Shown one piece after another: positions 13,679 through 24,539 of a stretch of 64,000 nucleotides of DNA. The position numbers and the translations under genes were made by a program. Where the stretch lies: positions 1 through 64,000 of the forward strand of contig PEDN01001371.1 of the NCBI GenBank assembly GCA_003864495.1, given 5' to 3'. The notes beneath the pieces were generated by a model. That model was not told the DNA's origin. It ran no database searches and saw only the letters and a list, made by a program, of their open reading frames with translations. Positions within the stretch are counted from its first letter, which is position 1. Each line of letters starts with the position of its first letter. This DNA comes from Nemopilema nomurai. Taxonomy: Eukaryota > Cnidaria > Scyphozoa > Rhizostomeae > Rhizostomatidae.

Positions 13679-13768
13679 GACTTAATTAGATAAACGGATT
13701 TAATTAGATAAACTGACTTTTATAGATAAACCGACTAAATAAGATGGACTGGCTTGATTAAGTGAGCT
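13679..13768. repeat. 18-bp degenerate tandem repeat, five units
   Basis: Five consecutive 18-mers resembling GACTTAATTAGATAAACG can be aligned; units drift from left to right (the last is GGCTTGATTAAGTGAGCT). It lies downstream of the first choline transporter gene. Confidence 0.7.
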
Positions 13769-14414
13769 GTTTCGATTGTGCATTACTAAGTCGAAACTTG
13801 AAAAAACAAGTAACATATAGATAATATAAAAACTGATACTGGGGCGAGAGTAAAATGTAATGACACTTCTGTCATTCTAATATCCTCAGGTTTGAATGCA
13901 AAGTTACTCACGACTTCGCTACAGTTAATCACAGTAGTAACAACGACTGGTGGAACGGTCAACAAAGGATCGACAATTGAAGAAAGGGGAGGACACGATG
14001 GTTTAACATGGCAGAATTTTGCTAGGCGATGCTTCCCTCGAAGATATCATTATTCTACAACGTGAATATGTAATGCAAGAAATGTAAGATTTCGTAGTAA
14101 AATCTGTAAGCCAAAGATAAATACACAAACAAATCAGCTGGGTTAGTAATAAGGATGACAAAGATTAAGGGATGACAGTGCACGACGAGACATGTCAGCA
14201 AGAACTATTGGCATTTCATTGGTACGCACTTCAGTGACGCAGAGCTGTGTTATTTCTTTGTGTGACGTTATTCGAAGTGATGTTGAAGTAAAAAAAGACA
14301 GCTGGTGGAGTAGTGAATAAATGACAGTGATTACAAGGGTTTCAATGACGCCAGGGTGAAAATAATTAAAGAGAACAGAGATTCAGAGCTTCACTGAACT
14401 GATGAAAAGAGGGA

Positions 14415-17400
14415 CTATGTTGCTTCGTAATTTGTAAAGCCGGTTTGAGTATCAATTTCCTGTTTTTCATATTTACCACCTTTGGAATGCATATTGATGT
14501 CATCTTTCAACTCAAATGCCTGAAGCAAGTCAAACTTCTCTGAAATCTTCCACGTTTTGAACAAAAGCTGGAACACGTAGGATACAGAGATGAGTGTGAG
14601 TAACGAGATTAGCATGGTAAATGTCCGGAAGGGGAACAGCTGCTTCTTCAGGTTCTCGTCGTATAATGGATACTTGATGAATGGCTGAAGACCAATGACA
14701 GGCTCACCACCGCCAAGCCTCAATACGAGGCCAATGCAATAGGCTGCAACCGAACCATATATGTTCACAAATGGAACGTAGATGGCGCACAAAAGTTGCG
14801 GGAACAATATAACGAAAACTAGATCTGAACATAAAGCCCACAAACTATAAATGCTTTTGATTGTCAGGGCCATTACGGTCGAAAGAGCGCCAACGAAGAA
14901 GATTCCGATTCTTATCACCCAGATAAGCTCACGGTCAGAGGCCTAAAAAGGAAGAGTCACGGTCAGAGGCCTAAGCGATGGTAACCAATTGAGTAATACT
15001 GGTTATGCAAAAGCGAAAAACTTTCAAGTTCTGTCATTAAGAGCTTAAAAAATGGATTCAAAAGTTACAAATGGAAATCCATCTTGCGTAAGGATTCTCT
15101 TAACTTCAGGAACTGTAAAACCCACTTGCTTAGATTTTATCAACTTTTAATTATGCGACAACACCCCAAACAGTGAAATGTTTAGCAGATAAATCAAATA
15201 TGTGGTTCAGGTACGAATAACCAGTGCCAGGTCATCTCACAAAAATTGGCCAGGGCGTGCACAGTCTTAAAAGTCTAGAACATCGCTAATGACAACAAGT
15301 GACATTTCAATGATTTAAAAAATGGTTTCTAGGTGGACTTTCAATTAAAACATGAACCACAAGAATTTTCTAACAAATCTTGATGACCTAAAGGTGGTTT
15401 GCAAATGCAATTTGTTCTAGCTGCATGTGCTCCGCCTTTTCCGGTATGATGGATACCCTCATTATACAAAATTCCTCCTCTTCCAGATGCTTAATGATAC
15501 TTGAAAGTCTTCAATTATTTCGATCGAAACTCGATGAGGCGACAAAAACGTTTGGAACATAGCTGCGGTTTGGAATTTGCTGGTGACAACTGATCACGCT
15601 CAAACTGTCACGTGGTCCTATTCATTTTGCATACCTTTAAAAGGAACTTCAGAGAAGCCTATGACAGAAATAAGAATCCTCGAAACACTTTACCTACCTT
15701 TGGACGAAGGATCAATTTATAGATATTGTATCCAAACATGGAGCTGGCTGAGAGCACTGACGAATCGGCGGATGACATGACGGCTGCTGAGATGGCACCA
15801 AGGCCGAAAAATGACACCCACTTTGGGGTGAGGTATTGCAGCACGAGCGGTAGAACCAGCCGTGAGTCAGCAAGCGTCTTGTTGTCACTGGCCAAGGCAT
15901 TGGGAACACTGACATCGGACCAATCTGTGAATAGCAAATCAAGAGGTTTTTGTCAGCAGTGACAGAATGACATTTTGAAATGACATAATAGTGACAGAAT
16001 GACATTTGGGATAATGGGGCATAAGCGCTCTCGGAAAAGTATAAATCCAGATATTTTAATTACAGTTCAGTCCATGATTTGACAAAAAAGACTATATTAA
16101 AGATATAATATGTATTAAGTTGATCTAGGTTGCTAGAGAAAAATCCTTTAAAAGTAAAATGCCTTGACTACAGAACGGCCTCGTTGTGTCTTCGATATTT
16201 TATGGGTAATCGAATACACAACACCCTAAAAAATTTGTCTTACGATGCCATACGACCTATAAACATCATATAAATATCTAAAAAAATAATCTATTAAACA
16301 TGTATATTAATGTTGAGAGACAATAATAACAAAAGTTCTACGAATTTGTCGATGCTGAAGCAATCGATGCTAAAGCGATCGATGCTAAAGCGGTCGATGC
16401 TAAAGCGGTCGATGCCAAAGCGGTCGATGCTAAAGCGGTCGATGCAAAAACGGTTGATGCAAAAGCGATCGATGCAAAAGCGATCGATGCAAAAGCGGTT
16501 GATGCTAAAGCAGTCGATGCTAAGCGGCCGATGCTAAAGCGGTCGATGCTAAAGCGGTCGATCCTAAAGCGGTCGATGCTAAAGCGGTTCATCAACATGA
16601 TTAGGGACGACCAATGAAAGTAACACATTAAACAGAAATATGAAATGCAGGATCTTTTATTTCTTCTCTTTCTCTTGATTCAGAATATCTTCGTGAATGG
16701 TAAAAGTCTTCAAACAAATGTCTTTACACCACTAGTGAAACTGGTTTAGGTGAACTAGTACTAAATAAATTAGAATTTGAGCATTTCTTATTAGTACTTG
16801 CCAGCAGATTTTGCAACAGCGCCAATTAAAACAGCCGGTATTGCCATAAACACGCAACCAAAAGCAGCACAGATCGAGAGAACCTTTGCTCTTTTTGCAG
16901 TTTTGGAAGACAGCACTCTCTGGAAATAAACCTGCCATGGAACACCACCAAAGCACTGAAAAAGACAAACAGCAAGCTCATTGAAAGCAAACAATTAACG
17001 ATGATGAAAGGCAGACCTGAAGGTATAACAAAATGGTTAATAGCTTTTTGCAATTTATTGGAACGATTGTAGGGCTCTCTTAATTGAAAGTCGAGTTTAA
17101 TTTGAAAAATTCCCGTTGAGCTGTACTGATTCGCTACGTTCACATGAATATCAGAACTTGCAATGTCTTACCAGAAGCATAGCATAGTCAAGCCACTCTC
17201 CAGTATACTGATCGTCGTATTTCCCGACCCAAACTGAACTTGTTTCTGCAATTAGCTTCACGTGCTTATTCATCATCGCAAATGGAATTGTCATCCACTG
17301 AAAAAAATAAATAACGCCTTAATACATTGCCTTTTTTCTATCGCAAGACAGTATTTCCATAAAATATTGGAACAAGTCTTTACATACGATTTTTCGCAAC

Positions 17401-20400
17401 TGCTTTAAAAATAAACCTAAATGCGAAAACGATGACGAAGTTCTCGTATCACTAAAATTCTAAAAAACTTTACTTTAAAGGGAAATTGTCGATAAACTCT
17501 ATTTTCAGTTGAAATATTGGTGTCAGGTAAGCAAAATACCAAGAAATATGAGGGCGGCATATTATAAAACAAGTCTTTTCAAGTTCCTTTTATATGTTTA
17601 GTTTACCTCGCTCCAAACACGTGTTTAAGTCTTGGATTATTTCTGTTTAAGTTTGGTTTGCTAATGACAAACCAATCCTATAGTTTGGGTTTATATTGTC
17701 CAAACCCGTCTGGAAGGTCGAAAATCATTTTATATTTCTCTGTATCTCGGTATCTGTATCTCATTTTGTATATCTCTCATTTTATATTTTTCTGTTGGCT
17801 CTTTTCAAGCTCCAAGAGATATGCCAAATAGTGGATACCTCTAATCATGACAATTGAAACTTCATAGGGACAGACAAAAACATCCTAAAAGGCAAACCTT
17901 CACCACAGGACAATAGAAAATGGGCGTGGCTTAGGTGTGTCACGGAAGCTTCTATTGTTTTGTCAGGTCCTGCCTCCGGTCAGTGGCCATGCGACCGTAA
18001 TGTTTTCCTGACTCTGCATAGAGACCAGTTCACGTCTATAGTACTTATACTACCTACCATCAATACACCAATTACCAATAACACCAAAACTTACCAGGCC
18101 CACAAAGATGCAAATCAGCTGCACAACATCTGTATACGCAACCGAGTACAAGCCACCGAAGAATGTGTACCCGACGGCAATAAAAGCAGAGATGATTACT
18201 GCTAGATCGATGTTAAGGTCCAGGATAACGCTAAGTGTAGCTCCCAGGGCCGCTAAGATCGCAGCGGTCCACATGGTTTCGCCAAGAAAAGCCGGAATGT
18301 ACAGTAAGCCGCCCATCCAGTTGGAGTACTTCTCTTGCAGCGGGTCTAACATGGTTACATAGCCCTTTTCGCGCATTGTCCTGGCAAAAAAGAAACCACC
18401 TGCAAGTAAGAGGTTTCTTATCACTATGAATCTAAACAGGACCTATGTTAGAATATCCATCTAGGATAGCCCTAAAAATTGGCCAACACTTCCATAAGCA
18501 GATGCGATGCTTTAAATAGCCACAGCTGCGATCGAGTAAACGGGCTAACAGGTCGATTTCAGGTCGATTTCACCCAGGTTCTTTATTAAAGGAAACATGA
18601 CAAATGGTGAAATCAGACATCAAATAGTTAAGTCGGACATCAAATGATTAAATCGGACATCAAATGGTGAAATCGGACATTAAATGGTAAAATCGGACAT
18701 CAAATAGTTCAGTCGGACATCAAATGATTAAATCGGACATCAAATGATTAAATCGGACATCGAATGATTTAGTCGGACATCAAATGATTAAATCGGACAT
18801 CAAATGGTGAAATCGGACATTAAATGGTGAAATCGGACATCAAATAGTTCAGTCGGACATCAAATGATTAAATCGGACATCATATGGTGAAATTGGGCAT
18901 CAAATAGTTCAGTCAGCATCAAATGATTAAATCGGACAACATATGGTGAAATTGGGCATCAAATAGTTCAGTCAGCATCAAATGATTAAATCGGACATCA
19001 ACTGGTGAAATCGGACATCAAATAGTTCAGTCAGCATCAAATGATTAAATCGGACATCAACTGGTGAAATCGGACATCAAATGGTGAAATCGGATATCAA
19101 ATAGTTCAGTCAGCATCAAATGATTAAATCGGACATCAACTGGTGAAATCGGACACCAAATGGTGAAATCGGACATCAAATAGTTCAGTCGGACATCAAA
19201 TAATTAAATCGGACATCATATGGTGAAATTGGGCATCAAATAGTTCAGTCAGCATCAAATGATTAAATCGGACATCAACTGGTGAAATCGGACATCAAAT
19301 GGTGAAATCGGATATCAAATAGTTCAGTCAGCATCAAATGAATAAATCGGACATCAACTGGTGAAATCGGACATCAAATGGTGAAATCGGACATCAAATA
19401 GTTCAGTCGGACATCAAATGATTAAATCGGACATCATATGGTGAAATTGGGCATCAAATAGTTCAGTCAGCATCAAATGATTAAATCGGACAACATATGG
19501 TGAAATTGGGCATCAAATAGTTCAGTCAGCATCAAATGATTAAATCGGACATCATATGGTGAAATCGGACATCAAATAGTTCAGTCAGCATCAAATGATT
19601 AAATCGGACATCAACTGGTGAAATCGGACATCAAATGGTGAAATCGGATATCAAATAGTTCAGTCAGCATCAAATGATTAAATCGGACATCAACTGGTGA
19701 AATCGGACATCAAATAGTTCAGTCAGCATCAAATGATTAAATCGGACATCAACTGGTGAAATCGGACATCAAATGGTGAAATCGGATATCAAATAGTTCA
19801 GTCAGCATCAAATGAATAAATCGGACATCAACTGGTGAAATCGGACATCAAATGGTGAAATCGGATATCAAATAGTTCAGTCAGCATCAAATGAATAAAT
19901 CGGACATCAACTGGTGAAATCGGACATCAAATGGTGAAATCGGACATCAAATAGTTCAGTCGGACATCAAATGATTAAATCGGACATCATATGGTGAAAT
20001 TGGGCATCAAATAGTTCAGTCAGCATCAAATGATTAAATCGGACAACATATGGTGAAATTGGGCATCAAATAGTTCAGTCAGCATCAAATGATTAAATCG
20101 GACATCATATGGTGAAATCGGACATCAAATAGTTCAGTCAGCATCAAATGATTAAATCGGACAACATATGGTGAAATTGGGCATCAAATAGTTCAGTCAG
20201 CATCAAATGATTAAATCGGACATCATATGGTGAAATCGGACATCAAATAGTTCAGTCAGCATCAAATGATTAAATCGGACATCAACTGGTGAAATCGGAC
20301 ATCAAATGGTGAAATCGGATATCAAATAGTTCAGTCAGCATCAAATGATTAAATCGGACATCAACTGGTGAAATCGGACACCAAATGGTGAAATCGGACA

Positions 20401-23400
20401 TCAAATAGTTCAGTCGGACATCAAATAATTAAATCGGACATCATATGGTGAAATTGGGCATCAAATAGTTCAGTCAGCATCAAATGATTAAATCGGACAT
20501 CAACTGGTGAAATCGGACATCAAATGGTGAAATCGGGTATCAAATAGTTCAGTCGGCATCAAATGAATAAATCGGACATCAACTGGTGAAATCGGACATC
20601 AATGGTTAAAATGGAGACTGTTATTTGAGGTGCGCTTTTTCAAAGGGTTATCTATTCGACAAGGGATATTTCATGAAGGAAATATGGCAAAGAGAACAAA
20701 CATACTTTATCAATTTGGTTGCCAAGAACATGTATGAGTAGATATCAAACCATATGGGATTTTTTGTAGACGATAAAAGAACTACTGATAAGAACAACGT
20801 ACCTATCAACAAACTAACCGCATAGCCCCAAGGGGCCTGGGCCCAGACTAAGCCAGAAGTATAGACGGATTCAGCTGTCCCATTGATGTATCCACCGCCG
20901 ACCCACGTTGCTAGAATTAATAGATAATGAAAGTTAAGGGGCTTTGAAATGAAGGGGCCAACAGCATTTGCGCTCAATACAAAGACTTTTGAAAAGATAA
21001 TATGACCAGAAAGGAGACAAATTGCTAAAGGAATGAGAATCGCAAAATAGTTATAGCTAAATTATTTCATTAAAACTGAAAACGATGTTTGGAATGTGGG
21101 AGGGGGGGGGTTGTCTGACACCCCCTTAAGAAGACTCTCTCGATGGCGAAGCATCATCATCTCGAGATCAAATTCATTGTAACGGAAAATGAAAGAAAAT
21201 TACTGTAATAAACAAAAAAGTTTGTGCTATTAAATCATAAGACGACCTAGATTGCGTACTAAAAGGCATGTAGTATGTCCGTAGTGAAAAGCAAATCTAT
21301 GATACATGTGTAAAGAAAGAAAATCACAAAGACAACAAAGACCAAAATGATACAATTTGCAAACAAGTGGTGGGATCGTAGCCCCCGGAACTGTCACGGG
21401 AAGTGTTATTTTCTGTAAATAGCTATTAATAGCGTAAGGCTGGAATACACTGGGCATTTAAGCCCTGCTCACACTACGCAACAGGCAGGCCAGGCCTACA
21501 ACCTATCCACACTGTATCCTCACTGTGGGCCCTCTTCACGCAGTGTGAACGGCCGAGCCTCGACTTGTTTTGCCAGCGCATGCGCAGTGGCCCGAATCAA
21601 TCAATCAAACGTTTTTCTGCTGCGTCCCGACAAGTTGTTGTGGTCTTTTACCTTTTTGTATGGGTATTTTATTTTCTTAATTTTTTCTTGAATTTGGGCA
21701 CAGGAGCGGCTTCACCCTTCCTCTTCCAATTTTCTGGCAATAGCGTCAAATATTGACTTTTTTCTTGTGCAATTGTCCAACTGATGTTGTACTTTTTCAT
21801 CAGCCCAAAGACCAATCAATGTTTTTGTCTCCTCTGCACTCCACGTTGAACCTCGCTCAGTAGCAGCGCTCATTTTTAAGATCCAACTTTTATCAAAATG
21901 AACTCATAAGCAGTTAGGCCCAGGTTGTCAACAAAGAAAAATTCGCCTGTTGGCGCCAACTTTTGTATCTCAGCGACCCTCAGCGACCCTCAGCGACCCA
22001 CGGTTGAGTGCACCCAAAGAAATATTTTAATGGAAACATGACAGTGACCGTCAGCGACTGTTAGAGAGCACAGCGCATGCTCTCGCGCAATTCTAATTGC
22101 TAGGCCCAGATTTCTGGACCGCGTTGATCTGGAATCGAGCGACCCTCAGCGACCAAATGGAAACAGACTGTTGCTGGAGTCGCTGGGGTCGCTGAACTCA
22201 TTTTTGCCCGGAAGTCCTTTTTGTATTTCTAATCCTCGCTGATTGCTATTGTTGAGTAAGGCGCCAAGAGCATTTGATGGACAGTTTCCAATAGCTCCTT
22301 GTCAATTTGTGAACCACACGAAAACATGGCGTACAAAACGCAGCGATCAGAAGTCACTGAAGAATTTATTAATGCATGGAGAGAAGAAAAATGTTTGTTA
22401 TCAACGCCCAATTCGTTTCTACGGCTTAACCAACATCGATCAACGCCTTCTCTTACGCATTCTTTTTCGTTTCTTAATAATTGCATAAGCGATTAATGCT
22501 GCTGCAGTGCACTCTGACTTTAACTTCTACTTTGCGAAAGCGTTTGAAAATGTTTTAAAAAATTGGGCTGATAAGGGATAAAAGCGAGGCAATAAACATT
22601 ACCTACCCTATTGAAAACAAAAAAAAACAGCTCAAGCCCTATGAAAAAGAGGCAATGACGCAAAAGTGAATTATCCACTTGATCATCGATTAAAGGCGCC
22701 TTAATTGACTGGCAACTAAGTTCCTAGTGTGTTCTAGCCTTTAAAACTTGATTACCTTTAAAAATATATCGACAGTAACGAATTAATTGTGCCAGGAGCA
22801 CTTCCTTGCTTTCTTTTTATCATTCAGAATAATAGGATTCACGGGCCCTTATAGGCCTTTCTAGAAAAGAACGCTTTCAATGCCTTTAGCGCTAGGGATG
22901 AAAAAATGGGAATTCAGTGCTCTTTTTAATGCTTATTGAACTTTTTATTTCCGGTTTAAGGGCAATTTGCTGCCCCCGTGTTGCAAGCATACTTGGGTTG
23001 ACTTCCTGTCGCCCTATGGATCTGCCACCGGATTAAATGGCCGGCCCTGTGAAGCTTGGTCATCGCGCCACAGTAGGCCTGGCGTCATCAGAAAGGAGGT
23101 TGTCTTCGAGGCAACAACAAGGTATGGGCATTCAAGGTCATTTTCGAGGGAAATGCTGACTTAATCTTTGCAAATGACAGCTTAATCCTTTTTGCTTTTT
23201 GCCCGCTGCTCTTGCACTTATAGTGGTTATTTCACCAAGTATGTTTCCATATTTCTTTCTTTTCCTGGAACCTTAGGGAGTAATCCGATCAATATGTAGT
23301 CACAGCACCCGCAGTTTCGAATGAAAGAAGACTGTCGATGTCCAAACCAAAATTAAATTTTTCTCATTTCATGATACAAATTTGAAGAGGATTCTTAGGG

Positions 23401-24539
23401 GGGGGGGGGAGTTGTATTTGTTGATCTATTAACCCACACGACATCCGATTTACAGTTGTTCAAAGCGGCTGGGCGTTTTCTTTGCAAGCATAAAAAGTAC
23501 AAAAAGTAATTTTGTCGGAAAACGCCATCCTTCAAGAACTTCGTGGCCTTTCCTGTTGATTTTTGACAGCGCACGATGCTCTGCGAACTTAATTTTTGAG
23601 CACAATTCGTAAATGATCATTCCTTTTTTAATAATGATCATGGATTTGTTTCCTTCGTAGATATTTTTGGGTATTAACGTAAGTGGTCTCAAATCCCTCT
23701 TGAACAGCAATCAAACGAAGTGAGCAACCACAGCTGGTCTATTTCACCATATAAACAGCACCAAGAGATATATATCTTTTTTACAAGAAGTTACCAATCA
23801 ATAGATTCGCGAATCTCAAGATTTCTCCCATATTCATTGCTGGTACGCACATCTTTGGCCACGTGCCCCTTTGTACACTATGAAAGTGGGCAGACCTTGC
23901 GATAAATCGTAAACAAAGCCGTATCACCGCGTGCTTTGTCGAAAAACAAAGAAGGCAGCCTTGCCAAAAACTCAAAGCTAGAAATATGAATAAGTTTAAA
24001 GGCATGTAAATCAATAAAACGTCATTCACTGGAGAAAACCTAATACTTCCTGACAAAACCTGGCATTGGCAGCGATTGCGTGTTTGCTGAGTTGAAAGTT
24101 AGGATCCCGCTGTTTCCAATCAAACCCTGTCTATTGTCACTTTGACCGGAGTGTTTCTCAAATGGTCTAATAATGAAGTGGCCTCTAATCAAAATATGCA
24201 AATTCACTGGGCAAAGTACAGTCGAAGTATATTTCTATCACTTCCTGTTTGTTTGAGTGAACTACACGCGTCAAGGTTGAAAGGAATTATCGGCCTAGGC
24301 CCACAAATAAAGAATTAAATACACACCACATCAATCAAGGTTGGCAAAGACGGCCTACCTGTCATGGTGAATGTTCCAACGAAAAGTCCGATGTTCCTTC
24401 CCGCCAACATGACTTCTTCCCCTTCTCCCCCAGTAGCTTCATCTCCAGATCTCTTTTTCCTTGCAGCCAGTAGCCCAACAAGGAAAATAATCACGTAGAA
24501 AACTATGACAGCAATAAGGCCAGGTACGTTCACGGCCAT
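14415..24539 (-). CDS. SLC5A7: high-affinity choline transporter-like protein, tandem copy 1
   Basis: Sodium- and chloride-dependent choline uptake carrier of the SLC5 family (CHT), which in neurons supplies choline for acetylcholine synthesis. Seven minus-strand exons: 24359-24539 (start), 20803-20910, 18095-18399, 17172-17297, 16802-16955, 15698-15924, 14415-14942 (stop). They total 1629 nt, predicting 542 aa, and phases agree at every junction. The start [16 protein letters not shown] aligns with the family N terminus. Diagnostic motifs are [24 protein letters not shown] (TM2), [56 protein letters not shown] (sodium-site helix) and LRLGGGEP. Length suits a 13-TM CHT (human about 580 aa), with a shorter cytoplasmic tail. 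The intron after exon 5 has a GC donor (GCAAGT). Introns hold minisatellites and a transposon remnant. A paralogue lies immediately upstream. Substrate is inferred from family, not tested. Confidence 0.93.
14930..14973. repeat. 28-bp-offset duplication covering an exon acceptor
   Basis: CACGGTCAGAGGCCTA occurs at 14930-14945 and again at 14958-14973. The first copy contains the acceptor and first codons of the last exon of choline transporter copy 1, so a second TTAG|GCCTCTGAC acceptor lies 28 nt upstream. Its use would shift the frame. Confidence 0.85.
16350..16590. repeat. 15-bp minisatellite in intron 5 of choline transporter copy 1
   Basis: About sixteen units of CGATGCTAAAGCGGT with single-base variants (GCAAAAGCG, GCCAAAGCG). 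As 15 is a multiple of three, the array stays open in long frames on both strands; these ORFs are a by-product of the period. Confidence 0.95.
18600..20610. repeat. 2-kb, about 20-bp minisatellite in intron 2 of choline transporter copy 1
   Basis: Around one hundred units based on TCGGACATCAAATGGTGAAA, with recurring variant types: ...AAATGATTAAA, ...AAATAGTTCAG, and a shortened CAGTCAGCATCAAATGATT. The variants recur in fixed order, giving a higher-order pattern. A rare variant, GGACACCAAA, occurs at 19151 and 20376 with the same neighbours, so a 1225-bp block was duplicated within the array. It fills most of the 2.4-kb intron between 18400 and 20802. Confidence 0.97.
21518..21873 (-). pseudogene. 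Myb/SANT-like DNA-binding protein remnant (PIF/Harbinger type)
   Basis: From an ATG at 21873 the minus strand reads [20 protein letters not shown], then a [12 protein letters not shown] helix, [14 protein letters not shown] and, further on, [20 protein letters not shown] and [10 protein letters not shown]. This is the Myb/SANT-like domain that accompanies PIF/Harbinger transposases and many lineage-specific host proteins. Two in-frame TGA codons, at 21712-21714 and 21601-21603, interrupt it; the frame otherwise continues to a TGA at 21518. It lies in intron 1 of choline transporter copy 1. Probably a decayed transposon gene; no transposase ORF is nearby. Confidence 0.75.
21960..22205. repeat. 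CAGCGACC repeat cluster, possible transposon end
   Basis: CAGCGACCCT is repeated three times near 21973-21999, recurs near 22043 and 22145-22154, and appears inverted as GTCGCTGGGGTCGCTG near 22179-22196. The cluster lies between the Myb/SANT remnant and the MADF-like fragment and may be terminal or subterminal repeats of one element. Confidence 0.5.
22326..22496 (+). pseudogene. MADF / Myb-SANT-like domain fragment
   Basis: A plus-strand frame from the ATG at 22326 starts [20 protein letters not shown] and continues [15 protein letters not shown] before losing similarity. The [11 protein letters not shown] core is typical of the first helix of MADF/Myb-SANT-like domains. Only the N-terminal part of the domain is present, so this looks truncated or frameshifted. 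It faces away from the Myb/SANT remnant at 21518-21873, and the two may have belonged to one Harbinger-type element. Confidence 0.5.

Larger units (their letters stand above)
4776..14414. other. long stretch without a recognised gene
   Basis: Between the D8C signal exon and the 3' end of the first choline transporter I find no ORF with a recognisable domain plus splice context. The stretch holds the three inverted-repeat elements and the 18-bp tandem repeat listed separately. On the minus strand about 8949-9460 there are two overlapping broken reading frames that look like a decayed coding sequence of unknown type. Promoters of the D8C gene should lie just above 4775, but I cannot point to a defined element. 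Confidence 0.5.

Noticed and set aside
16310..16628. Long repetitive ORFs on both strands (Met-Leu-Lys-Arg-Ser repeats; Ala-Ser-Thr repeats)
   Set aside because: Produced by a 15-bp minisatellite whose period is a multiple of three; it lies in an intron of choline transporter copy 1.
18600..20610. CRISPR-like array of short repeats
   Set aside because: Units are contiguous with no unique spacers, in an intron of a eukaryotic gene; it is a minisatellite.
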